A stretch of DNA of 64,000 bases from Erythrocercus mccallii (taxonomy: Eukaryota; Chordata; Aves; Passeriformes; Dicruridae): positions 264,853 through 328,852 of the forward strand of contig VZRG01000787.1 of NCBI GenBank assembly GCA_013397435.1. The letters run 5' to 3'. Each line of letters starts with the position of its first letter. The stretch's first letter is position 1. Positions 15,101 to 25,400 of this stretch are shown here, one piece after another. A program made the position numbers and the translations under genes. Below the pieces are notes generated by a model. That model searched no databases. It was not told the origin of the DNA and saw only the letters and a program-made list of their open reading frames with translations.

Positions 15101-18100
15101 CTGTTGCCATAAAATAGGATGTTTCAGTTAATAGAAGGCTGCTTTGCTTCATTTCAGAGAATAGGCCACGGTGATAAAAATCATGCTGATGCAGACAGAT
15201 CACCCATCTTTCTCCAGTTTATTGATTGTGTGTGGCAAATGTCTAAACAGGTATGTTGTGATATTCTTCAGAAGGTAACCGTGGGAAGAGATTGCTGAAC
15301 TAAAACCCTACATCTTTATTCTTTTGAAAAAAGTATTTGAAGAGGACAGCATAGCCCTCTCCTCTGAGCTGTGGTGAAAGAGTGTATTTACTTTTGTGAT
15401 ATATAGGCTGTGGTTATGTTGCTGGACATGGCACTGGCTGTGCAGGCATGGCTGGTGTTCCTGGATTTAGGATTCTGGCACATACTGAGGGATGTTTCAT
15501 ACCCAGCAGAAAGCTTCTACAGGAACTGCACCCAACTCTGTTAATGGGGTCTGGTGTTTTGTTTGACCATTTTTTGAAGCTGTTCCTTGAATTGCAGGGA
15601 CACGTTATTTTGTCAATTCTTAAAAAGGGAGCCAGGGAGCTTTTGAGTGCTGTGATTTAAACATTGTAATGTCAGGAGGTAATGAAACAAAGCAATGAAC
15701 TTAGTCCATTTAGGGCTAAGGATCTGGACCTTTATTTGCCTGTATGGTGCTGCACTATAAGAGTACACTGAAGAGATCTTATTCTGTCTTGCTAGTAAAG
15801 GTGTATGTGTAACCATTCTGTATTTTATTCTTTTTATAAATTAAAGGTAGGTAGAACCTTTTGAGAAGAGATTTTTCAGTGGCTACTTCGAGAAAGTTGA
15901 ATACTTTGTGTCATTGAACACTTAGTCTGCTATAAAGTACATGAAAGTATTACCTTAAAAATTATTTGTAGATGTATCCACGCTTCTAAACTCTACCTTT
16001 AGCCTTTTAACCGGGGCATGTGCATATCCCCCTGCGCTTTCCATGTAAACAATGAGTTTGTCTCTCCTGGTTTTAGTTTCCTACAGCCTTTGAATTCAAT
16101 GAGCAGTTCCTGATTACTATCCTGGATCACTTGTACAGCTGCCGGTTTGGCACTTTCCTGTATAACAGCGAGTTTCTCAGAGAAAAAGAGGTTAGTGAAA
16201 CCACTGATTGTGTCACTGCATTGCTGCCTTTACTCTAGGTGACTGCAAAATTTTTGGTTGCGTTGTATTTGGTTATAGTCCTTGCAGACAGTGATTTAGA
16301 ACAGGCTTTTTTCTTATAGAATAGTGCCATGCAGTCATAAAATACTTGTCGAGCACTGAGTTTGGAATCTTTCTAATACAGTAATGTATTATGCTTCTAA
16401 GTAAACCAGAAGTGTACTAATTTTAGAATGTGACAATGGCTTCTGTGATGGATGTCTTGATTTTATGCAAATATTTACTGTTCTTATTTCGATTTCATTT
16501 TAGAAAGTGACTGAGAAAACGTTATCATTATGGTCTTTGATAAACAGTGAAAAATCGAAATACACCAATCCTTTTTATAGTAAAGAGCTAAATCGAGCCC
16601 TCTATCCAGTAGCCAGCATGAGGCATTTAGAGCTCTGGGTCAATTACTACATCAGGTGGAACCCAAGGATTCGACAACAAGTAAGTAAATTCTCTATAAT
16701 GTACAAAAAATGCTGTTAGACATTGCTGGAAGTAAGGATTTTGTGTCATAACTCTCTTGTAGAGCAGTAGCTGTAATCTGTTCGGGTTTTTAATGTTATA
16801 TTTGTCCAGATGGAGAAAAAAAGTAAAAGTAATTATTTTAGTTGTCTCTTAGCTCATTGAACTTATTTTCCTGTTCAGTAGCAAGTCATCCTTGAGCTCG
16901 TTCTAGCCCTTTTTCTTGGACACATGTCTGAGGGCATTTGATGCTACTAAATCCTGAATGACAGTGCTTAGAAATGGGGCTTGCTGATCCCTGAAGAGTT
17001 GGGGCATTAGCAACACAAACACAGTTGCATTTGCTTGGTCTTTCTTCTTTTACTGAGAGAGGGTATGAAACAATTTACAAATGAAATGAGCTATTGAGTC
17101 TTTTCTCTTTCAAAGCTATATATATTGATGACAAGATTTAATTTTTTTATGTAACGTTGATGACCCAGCATTTTTTACACTGTGGATGAAAGCTGTTACT
17201 GAAAATTATACAAGTGGATCGGATTGGATGTCCAGAAAGGCTCTTATCAAATGACACATAGTTCAGTTCTGTGGTTTTAATCTATACGGACACTCAGGGT
17301 ATGTTACAGTCTTGCTGGAAATCTCAGCCATGTGGCACACAGAGATTGTGTACAGAGACTTTTTTGTCCTTTTTAACAGCTTGTGGAGATTTGAGTAGGA
17401 GATGATAGAGGAGCAGTGTGTTTGACAGAAGTCTTCACAGTCCAGCCCTTGGAATGAGTCAGTAGTTTTCAAGCAATACACTTCCTTTTCCTCAGCTGAT
17501 CTCCTGTGTTATTTACAGCACTTCAGAGGCTTCAGGAAAGCCTGGCAGTTTGCTATGGCTTTTTACAAGTACATTGCCTATTGGAATTGGAAGTTGTGAT
17601 TTTAAAGCTTTTGTTGCTTGTTGTGAAAGATGAGGGTGTTTTGCAAAAGGTGAATATAAAGATTTCTTTTAGAAAGTGAAGGATTATAAGCCATGCAAAT
17701 TAGCTGTAGATATACTAAAAATGCACTTTGCCCTTATTTGGGAGAGCTTCTTGGTAGGAGTTTCCCCTTAGAAATGCAATCCCAAGTGACAGTATTCCAT
17801 GCTGCTACTACTGGTCCCTCATTTTCACCATTTTTGTACACAAAATGCAACTTTTTTTTCTGCACATGACATTTATGCTTCATCTTCACTTAAGCAACTG
17901 AATAATGAACATATGGCCTGAACCCTTTTTTCTTGATGACTTTTCTTAGTGCCATTCCTTAGAAGTATGTTTTGCTAGTAAAACTATTATTCTACATCAC
18001 CAGTCATCTTAGTACCTACATTCAGCATTGATCCAACTTCCAGTTTCCTCAGCATTCATCACAATCCTCGTATGGGTGCACAGCGGGTGGTGCACATCAG

Positions 18101-19076
18101 AGTGCTGGTTGAACTGGTTTTGAACTGGTGAGGTGTTTAACCATTTGCTGCTGAAAGCTTTGAATTACAGGCAGTTAACTGTGAAACAGCAACACCTTCT
18201 AGACAGGTATATTCAGCTGAAGGTAACTTGAGGCTTTCTCTCTGCTTTGGACATTTGAAATAGTTCTTTTCCATTTGTTTCATTACTCTGAGAAGGAAGT
18301 TCAGCTCAAAGTGGAAACAGTTAAAAGGCTCTTTCTCAGTAATCTCCTGAAAGCCAAAACAGTTGATTTTAAACCTCATGCAAGTTTACCTAGAGAATTC
18401 ATTAATATTTTTTTATTTCACATGTTTATTTACACTAAGCTGAAAATTTACTGTTAAAAACTCAAATAAATTTCATCAGTGAGAGACGTTATTTAAGCTG
18501 AACACATGGATCTTAATCTGATCAGTGTAGCTAAAATAATCTGGCTAAACACTGAATTTTAGGGAAGATGCTGAGACATTTGGCTTCTTACCTTTTAGTA
18601 AGTCAAGAAAAAAGCTTTGGTCAAGGTACACAAGTAACTGCCTTGCACACAATATTAGATAACAAGAAAATAAAATCCATATGCTCCAGGGAGTGGTGGC
18701 TGATTTTACTGAGCTAGGACAAATGATTTTGTGCAAAGATTGACTTTGGGGGAGGCAGCTGGAAGGCAGAGGGCTCTCAGGTGACAGCAATGAGTATTCC
18801 CGTTTAGCTCATGACTTGCTACACCTGCCAGGAAGCCCTGGATAGTGGAGCAGGCTGTGTACAAGTAGCTGGAGTGAAGTGCTAAGACTAACATGGATCT
18901 CTTCCTAGCAGCCAAACCCCGTGGAGCAGCGTTACATGGAGCTCCTTGCGTTGCGTGATGATTATATCAGGAGACTTGAAGAGCTTCAGATCACAAATAA
19001 TTCTAAGATATCCAATTCATCATCCTCATCCACGTCTCCCTCACAAATGGTGTCCCAAGTACAAACACATTTTTGA
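3062..19076 (+). CDS. MTM1: MTM1, myotubularin, phosphoinositide 3-phosphatase (gene span, 14 coding exons)
   Basis: Spliced coding sequence of 602 codons from ATG 3071 to TGA 19074-19076. Seen: fourteen exons with AG/GT borders whose reading frames join without a stop. Order: N-terminal PH-GRAM domain (about residues 27-160), then the myotubularin-type phosphatase domain (about 162-540) with HCSDGWDRT (Cys374, Arg380), a short coiled coil (about 550-580), a Ser/Thr-rich tail and C-terminal QTHF, a possible PDZ ligand. The human protein has 603 residues. Family knowledge: it dephosphorylates PI3P and PI(3,5)P2 at position 3 on endosomes and at muscle triads, and loss causes human X-linked centronuclear myopathy. 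The paralogue MTMR1 follows on the same strand, as in human. The non-coding first exon and promoter are not in the window or not recognisable; the start chosen matches the human N-terminus and has purine -3 and G+4. Confidence 0.97.
4003..4075 (+). CDS. MTM1: MTM1 exon 3
   Basis: 73 nt between acceptor tctttag and donor gtatga. Residues 21-44 plus one base of codon 45. It contains RLPGET, the conserved segment just before the PH-GRAM domain, which MTMR1 keeps as LFPGES. Confidence 0.93.
4076..5533 (+). other. MTM1 intron 3
   Basis: 1.46 kb intron. It contains a CR1 remnant at 4920-4985 and nothing else recognised; open frames on both strands near 4343-4688 show no similarity I recognise and overlap each other. 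Confidence 0.8.
4920..4985 (+). mobile_element. CR1 LINE extreme 3' end (short remnant)
   Basis: ggttggactcaatgatct followed by tcttttccagccttgacg and attctgtgattctg, the characteristic 3' terminus and short 8-bp repeat tail of CR1. Only the last 65 bp remain, typical 5' truncation. Confidence 0.85.
5534..5628 (+). CDS. MTM1: MTM1 exon 4 (PH-GRAM)
   Basis: 95 nt, acceptor ttttgcag, donor gtgagt. Residues 45-76, start of the PH-GRAM fold (VIYMCPFNGPVKGRVYITNY). Same length and phases as MTMR1 exon 4. Confidence 0.96.
6631..6741 (+). CDS. MTM1: MTM1 exon 5 (PH-GRAM)
   Basis: 111 nt, acceptor tcttgcag, donor gtaaga. Residues 77-113, with VPLGVISRIEKMGG shared with human MTM1. It is one codon longer than MTMR1 exon 5. 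Confidence 0.96.
7072..7173 (+). CDS. MTM1: MTM1 exon 6 (PH-GRAM)
   Basis: 102 nt, acceptor gttttag, donor gtaagt. Residues 114-147, DMRNLRFALKQEGHSRRD, the last strand and helix of the PH-GRAM domain. Confidence 0.96.
7857..7940 (+). CDS. MTM1: MTM1 exon 7
   Basis: 84 nt, acceptor atcttacag, donor gtgagt. Residues 148-175, FAFLNEEKF...GWMVYNP...EYRRQ, the linker into the phosphatase domain. It opens with Leu where human MTM1 and MTMR1 have Pro, because the exon begins ctt rather than cct. Confidence 0.95.
7941..9064 (+). other. MTM1 intron 7
   Basis: 1.1 kb intron without recognised repeats or additional exons. Confidence 0.8.
9065..9214 (+). CDS. MTM1: MTM1 exon 8
   Basis: 150 nt, acceptor cgttttag, donor gtgagt. 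Residues 176-225, GLPNERWRVTFIN...LCDTYPSLLVVP...FRSRNRIP, the start of the phosphatase domain (the part called the Rac-induced recruitment region in the literature). Confidence 0.96.
9742..9930 (+). CDS. MTM1: MTM1 exon 9
   Basis: 189 nt, acceptor gtgagcag, donor gtaagc. Residues 226-288, VLSWIHPE...RCSQPLVGMSGKRNKDDERYL...KLTIYDARPNVNAVANK. Near identical to human MTM1. Confidence 0.97.
9931..11582 (+). other. MTM1 intron 9
   Basis: 1.65 kb intron. It contains a CR1 copy at 10776-11124; the long open frames here (for example 10353-10775 and 10905-11234) overlap or abut it and are not genes. Confidence 0.85.
10776..11124 (+). mobile_element. CR1 LINE 3' fragment
   Basis: Contiguous CR1 3' sequence in sense: gagggagctggtgatgttta, aggaggctcagggggga, ttgtagccaggtgggagttg, caagagggaacggcctct, ccaggggaggttta, gtccagggaagtggttgaat, and ending ggtcttttccaacccaaa. 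About 20 bp around 10965-10985 appear deleted compared with the family. Confidence 0.93.
11583..11768 (+). CDS. MTM1: MTM1 exon 10
   Basis: 186 nt, acceptor ttgtttgtag, donor gtaact. Residues 289-350, ATGGGYEGEDAYPNAELFFL...HNIHVMRESL...STHWLEHIK, core of the phosphatase domain. Confidence 0.97.
12787..12993 (+). CDS. MTM1: MTM1 exon 11 (catalytic exon)
   Basis: 207 nt, acceptor cctgggcag, donor gtaaga. Residues 351-419. It carries the CX5R signature HCSDGWDRTAQ: nucleophile Cys374 at 12856-12858 and Arg380 at 12874-12876, so the enzyme should be active. GC content is higher than in the flanking introns. Confidence 0.98.
12994..15157 (+). other. MTM1 intron 11
   Basis: 2.2 kb intron with one CR1 3' end at 14745-14893. 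No other feature was recognised. Confidence 0.8.
14745..14893 (+). mobile_element. CR1 LINE 3' end
   Basis: agtggtggagtcaccatcca, gagatttaaaagac, gtgggcttgtcagtgctgg, gttggacttcatgatctc, aaggtcttttccaacctta: CR1 3' end in sense orientation, 5'-truncated to about 150 bp. Confidence 0.9.
15158..15250 (+). CDS. MTM1: MTM1 exon 12
   Basis: 93 nt, acceptor catttcag, donor gtatgt. Residues 420-450, RIGHGDKNHADADRSPIFLQ followed by FIDCVWQMSKQ. An acceptor-like tctccag lies inside at 15211-15217 (see findings). Confidence 0.97.
16077..16190 (+). CDS. MTM1: MTM1 exon 13
   Basis: 114 nt, acceptor ggttttag. Donor gttagt has a pyrimidine at +3 and is the weakest of this gene. Residues 451-488, FPTAFEFNEQFLITILDHLY then SCRFGTFLYNSE. 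Confidence 0.95.
16504..16680 (+). CDS. MTM1: MTM1 exon 14
   Basis: 177 nt, acceptor attttag, donor gtaagt. Residues 489-547, SLWSLINS...NPFYSKELNRALYPVASMRH...WVNYYIRWNPRIRQQ, end of the phosphatase domain. Confidence 0.97.
16681..18908 (+). other. MTM1 intron 14
   Basis: 2.2 kb intron. I recognise no repeat, RNA gene or extra exon in it. It ends in the tandem tag-cag acceptor. Confidence 0.8.
18909..19076 (+). CDS. MTM1: MTM1 exon 15 (last coding exon)
   Basis: 168 nt including TGA at 19074-19076. Residues 548-602: a short coiled coil (VEQRYMELLALRDDYIRRLE), a Ser-rich stretch and terminal QVQTHF. The acceptor is a tandem tag-cag, so the exon may begin at 18909 (602 residues) or 18912 (601 residues). 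The first option matches the human QQQPNP run. Confidence 0.95.
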   Translation, partial: QPNPVEQRYMELLALRDDYIRRLEELQITNNSKISNSSSSSTSPSQMVSQVQTHF

Positions 19077-20960
19077 AGAAAATGTTGGCTTCTTTCTATA
19101 CTGTAATAGCAAGTGGTGCTTAACATAGATCTATAGCATAAAGAGGAATATTCTAATGCCTTACATTAGACTGTCCTAACACAAATTATTTTAGACTGTC
19201 TTCATTTGAGGAGGACTTCAAAACAAACCCAACTCTTGGATTACGTGCCTTTCAGAACCTGTGGACTGGGAACATTATTAATCAACTCATAGCTATGAGG
19301 GCTTTAAGAGTTATTTGGTAGGTCTGGTACAATTGAAATGGAATTGATTTATTGTTTTCATAAGAATGCTTTAATTTATTACATTTTAGGTCATGTTTCT
19401 GTAAGGAAATTCATGCTCAGTCTTACCTGTCGTGAATAAACACAATAATGGCAATAGGAATATTCACATTGTATAAAATTAGGTATGGCTGTATTCCTGT
19501 TAGGAATACATTCATGGAGTTCATGAAAGAAAAATAAATTCTATTGCAAGATGTCAGAGAGAAGTGTTGAAACTTTCTGATTACCCGAGAATTCCAAATT
19601 TTCCTTTTTTTAAATAGAAATATGGAAAGCATTTCACTGATATGCTTCTAAATAAAAAAAATCAAATAGCTCAGTAGATATCAAAATAAAAGAAACTTTT
19701 TTACTGTAAATTGATTTTATTTTAAAAAACAAATGAACATTGTACTGGATTCTGAGTTCTGTTTGGGCTAGCTGTTCAGCACTAAAGTACAGTACAGATT
19801 ATCACTGTGGACAATACTGGTTCTTTGGATTAATACAGAATGAAATGTTTCCAAAAGAAGGTTTATATAATGAAAAACAGAACCATAGAGACATTGCTTA
19901 AATATCCAGCAATAGCCATAGTATTGAAGCTTCTGTTTGTCTTCTAAAAATAAATGTGCCTGTTTAAAGGAGCTTTTATACCAAAGTAGACAAAAATTCT
20001 CAGTTATAAATAATTTTGAAAACTTGTACATTTATACTTTACTGTTTAATTTAACTCCTGTTCAGCAAATTTATTCTAAAGTATTTAAGGGGCTTCGGTT
20101 TTGCATATAGTGTGTGCACTTATACTGAACATTCAAGTGAGCTCTAGTTTCAAGCCTGCCTTTCAGAGGCTTTTTGTAAATCTTTAATTTGTTCCTTTCA
20201 GGTATTTTTTAAATAGTTGCAAGCATTTCTTATGACAGCACAAACATTGTTCTTGATATTTAACTAAAATTTTGCATATTCTCAGAAGTTTAATGATAGT
20301 TAGGCAATCCAGGAAATACTGCAAATCAGAATCTGTAAAGGACTCTAATATTGTTATTTTAAAGGAGATATTTTAATGCTTGAGCTTGTCATTGTAAATT
20401 ATTGTACATGTGGTGAGTTTTGATCTGCAAGATAAAATAGGATTATATATAAATTAAGTTTTGTGTAAGTGTATATAATATAGTTTATTAGAAATTCTGC
20501 AAGTTTATAAAGTGTAAATATTTTGCATATGAAAACTAAATTTAAAAGTATAGTTCCATAAAAGAAGTCAAAGTTTAGAGGACATTGAATATTTAAAACA
20601 GTATTTTTTCAAAGGAATAAAAATATACCGCCTCTGGATTTAATTCAGTATATGCACTGAGTTGCACTATATTTTCAGGGAAGTTCAGAGCATACAGCAT
20701 GTATGTTCAAAATACATAGAATTATATGACTTTTGTCCTCTAAATTTCATTCTCCCATCTATGCTTTCCTGTATGTGTATCCAAAATAACAATGTTGTGC
20801 CCCAATCTTGACTTGGTAAGATTCATTACATCAGATAAATGAAGGAGGATACTCAATTGTTCATGAGGTACTTTACATTTTGAAAGCTATGCATACTCTG
20901 GTATATTTGCCTTCTACTTACTTGTGGTTTATTAAAGAAAAAAACACCCTATTTTTATTA
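19077..20960 (+). other. MTM1: MTM1 3' untranslated region with several candidate poly(A) signals
   Basis: AT-rich non-coding sequence after the stop. AATAAA occurs at 19435, 19533, 19651, 19685 and 20616, and ATTAAA at 20931 with GT-rich sequence about 70-90 nt beyond. The 20616 and 20931 signals would give a 3' UTR of about 1.5-1.9 kb. The true end cannot be decided from sequence alone. Confidence 0.6.
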
Positions 20961-21830
20961 GAATATTTTAAGTTTCTGTATTTGAGTTTAACATGTTGGT
21001 GACTTCTCTGCGTGGTGTGAAAAAGCTCTGCAAATCTAATAGTTCTTACTGTGTAAACACTACATGATAACATATTACATTTGGGAAAGTGTAATATAAT
21101 GGAAGGGATCTTTTTGCACTTACTTCATTACATATTACTTTGTTTATATTACTCTTCAGCTGAATTTATCTTTGAAGCTCTTTAACATGGCTCTGTGCAG
21201 GCTTGTTATTTTTCAAGTCAGCAGATAAGACACGTGTTTTAATTGTTTTTATATAGGAGACCAACATAAGGGCGATTTTAATCCAATATGTTCTGGAAAC
21301 TACTACTTGTGAATATAGGCATACAACCTTATCAATGCTAACAGAACGTCTCTCTGGGGTGCTCTGGGCTCCTGAGCACAGACCTCCTGTCCTCTGTGCC
21401 CACTGTAGCCTGTTCCCTGCCACGAGCACACCTGGGGAAGCTTCTGAGGTCCTGAAGATGAGACTTGCAGGCGCTGAGTGCCTTTTCTAGGAGGGGTGAA
21501 AAAGCAGAGCTGGGGTGTCAGCATCACCAGCAATGAATGCCCAACATCCCGTAAGAAATGTCAGTCTTGGAATGCTAGTTTAGGGGTTTTTTGTATTCTT
21601 CCTTCCACGGACATGAGGAGAATAAGCTAGGTTTTGTGCTGGGCTTCTGTTACTTATTTAGAAAGGGTATTTGTTGAATGCCTTCTTTATTTGCTCATGC
21701 CTTACCCTTTCCCCCGGCATCACTGTTACGGCTGTACCCGAGACGTGACTTGTGTGCTACCTCCTTCTGATGTATTGTTAACCTCTGCCTTGAGTTCAGG
21801 TGTTGTGTCGCAGCGAGCATTCTGTCGTGC
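20961..21830. other. MTM1-MTMR1 intergenic spacer
   Basis: About 0.9 kb between the last candidate MTM1 poly(A) signal and the CpG island of MTMR1. Base composition rises gradually in GC to the right. No ORF or repeat was recognised. Confidence 0.6.
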
Positions 21831-22184
21831 ATGAGCAAACACGCTGTGTAACAGCGCACGAGTTGTGCCGCTTCCTCTCTAACGCTGTCAGCCGCTCTCC
21901 TGGGATCCCGCGGGAGCGCTCTGCAGCCGGGCCCTTCGCCTCAGGCCTTGGCTCGCAGGGGGAGAGCAGTCACCATCATCCGTCTGCCCTGTATGTGCGG
22001 GAGGGGAAAATAAAGATGTCAGTGCTGAACTCTCTGCCTCCAACCTCCCTTTTGCTGGCGCGCCGGCCGCGTGCGATCTCTCGGCGCTGGGGCCGGAATG
22101 GGCGGCGGGCGGGAGCTGCCCCGGCCCTCCCTCCCTCAGCCCGGCCGGGCCCCGCCGCCCGCCCACTCCGGCGCCGCGGAGGCC

Positions 22185-22409
22185 NNNNNNNNNNNNNNNN
22201 NNNNNNNNNNNNNNNNNNNNNNNNNNNNNNNNNNNNNNNNNNNNNNNNNNNNNNNNNNNNNNNNNNNNNNNNNNNNNNNNNNNNNNNNNNNNNNNNNNNN
22301 NNNNNNNNNNNNNNNNNNNNNNNNNNNNNNNNNNNNNNNNNNNNNNNNNNNNNNNNNNNNNNNNNNNNNNNNNNNNNNNNNNNNNNNNNNNNNNNNNNNN
22401 NNNNNNNNN
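22185..22409. other. Assembly gap (225 N)
   Basis: Unresolved bases inside the CpG island. It falls exactly where the 5' UTR, start codon and most of coding exon 1 of MTMR1 should be. The flanks are extremely GC-rich, a common reason for sequencing drop-out in bird genomes. Confidence 0.99.
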
Positions 22410-22418
22410 CCTGGACAG
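22410..22418 (+). CDS. MTMR1: MTMR1 exon 1, 3' end only
   Basis: The bases just after the gap read c-ctg-gac-ag followed by donor gtgagc. With the first base of exon 2 they give Leu-Asp-Ser, continuing into PTGSHVEW exactly as in human MTMR1 (LDSPTGSHVEW). The rest of the exon lies in the N run. Confidence 0.85.
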
Positions 22419-25400
22419 GTGAGCGGGGATGGGAACGGGCGGCGGGAGAGGCGGCGCCGCGGTTTGCGCGCCCCGCGGGGCCGGGCAGGGGAGGCGGGGG
22501 GCCCGGGCCTCGGCCGAGCGCGGTCTCCCGGCCTCGGGGCGGCCTCCCCGAACCCCTCCGGGCCCTGAAGCTGCAGTCTGAGGGCGGCTGCTGTGCAGCG
22601 GCGGGCACCGGCTGTTGTCAAAGTTTCCTGCTGCGCCTGCCCTGTGCCTGCTTGGCCGGGGCGGCCGCGGAGCTTGGGGCAGCCTGCTGCAAACTTGGGG
22701 TGAGACCGGCCGCGGGTTTTGAGTCTCTTCCCGATTGGTTTGAGGGTTGTTGTGGTTTTTTTCGTGCGTGTATTTAATCTGCAGAGGTGGGGCTGACCCC
22801 AGACACCGCTGTGCCCCTCGGTGTGTCCCGGAGCGCTGTCCGTGTGTCCGTCCGTGTGTGCGGTGCGTCCGCAGGGTCTCACCAGAGCGGTGCCAGGCCC
22901 TGGCAGAGAGATTCCTTCACTCAGGAGCTTCCAGCTGAAGGCGGACTTCAGAACTGAGCTTAAAAATCCTTAAACAAGGCGTAGAAGTGAACGGAAATCT
23001 CACCATGATGAAAACTAAATAGAAAGAATATTTAAAATCAGTGCTAGGTTCCGGTCTCTGTATTCTCTCTTTTTTCTGTTAGTAGAAACCTGGTGGTTTG
23101 CATCATTCTACTGGGGATGGAAATCAAATGTCCATTTTCTGTCATCAACACACGCACCTTTGTATTCCTTACTAATGCACTTTCTTATCCTAATTTTCAT
23201 CTTCCTTTCCTCCCATCTTGCTCTACCCTGGGCCAGTTTTATGGCCATTTGTCACACAGTTTACTTGTTTGCCAGTACGGTTGTTGCAGGCCAGGCTGAT
23301 GTGTGTGACTGCAGAAGAGACAGAATGCGAAGTCCATCGGTACCGGTGTGTGCCCCACTGGTGCCTGGTGTGATCGGTGGAACACTGACACATCCCCTGC
23401 ACTGCTCGCAAGGGATGGTTCTGCAGTCTTACTCGTTTTCCTGCTGCTGTTAGCTCTGTTGATGTAGTGATTCCTTGTGAAGATAAGCCATAGAAAAATA
23501 AATTCTTTACTTAATTAACAAGTGAGTGGTTATTTGAAAACAAACTTAGGCAAGCCCTAAGGAGCTACACTGGAAATTAAAGAGATGTGAGAGAAGGAGA
23601 AATAAATGAGGTAAGAAAAGGATTACTGTAGGATTTAGGCTCTGGGCTCTTCTGCAAAACTTAAGTGAAGAGTTCTCTAAGTAAATCTGGGTTCGAGTTC
23701 AGCACTAACCTGAGACTTATCTTTGTTGTTCAAGCAGGACTATCATAGGTGTGTATTAGTTGCAAAACAACATTGTGAGATCTAGTCCTGTGTAGAATGT
23801 GCAGGTGGGGACATTATATAAGGACAGTATAAGGCATTTCCTATTACTTGGCCAAACTCATTCCATGGGTGGCTTTAAGAAAAAAAAAGTGTGAATGGCA
23901 AAAATTACACTGGATAAGGAACGGAACCTTTTTTATGTTCCTAGGACCTTATCCTCATGACAGCTCTGTGTGTCTGACACGATCTAGTAAAATTCTTTGT
24001 CCTGATTTGATCAATAAAGTAGTTGCGTTCTGCCCACAAAGCAAACTAAGTTTTATTATGTTAGTGACCACTTAGAGTGTTGCTTTCTGGATCTGCTCAG
24101 TTTCTGTTAAAATACACATTTTGAATTACTGCTAAATAATTTGAAATTTCTGGTTTTCTAGCCCGACTGGATCCCACGTGGAATGGTGTAAACAGCTGAT
24201 AGCTGCAACCATTTCGAGTCAGATTTCAGGGTCTGTCCCATCAGAGGGTGTGTCCAGAGACTACAGGGTAAGTGACTTGAGGAATGCATTGATTTGTTTT
24301 AAGATACAAGAGCAGAAGATCGGGAAGGTCCTTGCTATCTTGATTAGCAGGTGGTAAGTACTTGTGTGATCACTAAGTGTTTCAGAACTAGAAACATCTA
24401 ATTATGTGTAGGAGTCTTTTGAATTTGCTTCCTGTTTTCCTCCATATTTAGACTAGTGCCATTGAAGTCTACAGAATAAAAATTAACAGAGAAGTGAAAG
24501 GAAATTTTAAAAGTCAATGTTTTGAACAAAATGTCAAAAGTCAGTTGTCTTTTCTTTTGATTGCTGTATAAAATAATTGGTAGATGATAGTTACAGGTTG
24601 AAATGGTTTCTAGTATGTGTTATTCAGAGTACAGAATTGAGCTTCTCAGATTTCACAAAAATCACATGAATGTCTGTGTTACTGTGCAGGGAACATAACT
24701 GAGTATAATTTTTGATGGGATTTCTCCAGAGACACAGAATTTAACATCAGACAAACAAACAGGTCACCTTTTTCATTCCCTCCCAGCAGCATTTTTGTCA
24801 CTAAGGTAATGACTGCACAGTATGGTTTCCCTGAGTTCCACTGTGCTTTTGTGCCTCTGTTCTTTCACGCTTGCTGGTTGTTCCCTCCCTTCATGCAGCC
24901 ACTCCACTCAGCTGTCAAGAATGGAGCATGGGCAGTTTTTCTCCTCTCACAACGTGACAAGTTACCCATGTTTCAGTTCCCATTAAGCCCAACTTGCTGC
25001 TGTCTAGATCTCTTTTTCTTCCTAGATTTGTAGCAGTTTTATTGTCTTCATAGAGAATGGCCAAAGGAAGATTTTTATCTCTTTTTCTTGTTTTAACTAG
25101 ATTTTAATTCACATATGCTCTGTGATTATGAAGTATGTTGTCTGGAAAACAGTGTATTTTAGATTGAGTGACAGGTCAGATTCAGCCTGAGTCTGAGATG
25201 AGTCCACAAAAGGTTTCTGACTGTAATGTATTTAAAAGTTCAACCTCAACAGAGTTTCACACTGTTGGCACAGCCAGCAGTTTGTAAAGAGTAGCTCTCC
25301 CATACTACAGCAGCTGAATTGTAAATGCTTGCTCCAGGTCAGGGCAAATATTTTTGGTAAAACACTGTGGGAAACTTTGCATTACATCTGTTGATGTTGT

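Larger units (their letters stand above)
21830..22900 (+). promoter_or_regulatory. MTMR1: CpG-island promoter of MTMR1 (with assembly gap)
   Basis: Very GC-rich, CpG-dense stretch, the only one in the window, surrounding the first coding exon of MTMR1. It contains GC boxes (gggcgg near 22100) and a NotI site gcggccgc near 22661. A TATA box is not evident. The long open frames on both strands across this stretch are a by-product of GC richness and the run of N. Confidence 0.85.

Noticed and set aside
21800..22882. Long open frames of 92-325 codons on both strands over the CpG island
   Set aside because: They span the N run, overlap on both strands and owe their length to GC richness and masked bases. 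Only the last 9 bp of true exon 1 are supported.
24349..24360. tagcag-gtg-gtaagt, looking like a 3-nt exon or recursive splice site in MTMR1 intron 2
   Set aside because: The upstream pyrimidine tract is poor and a 3-nt exon cannot be supported from sequence alone.
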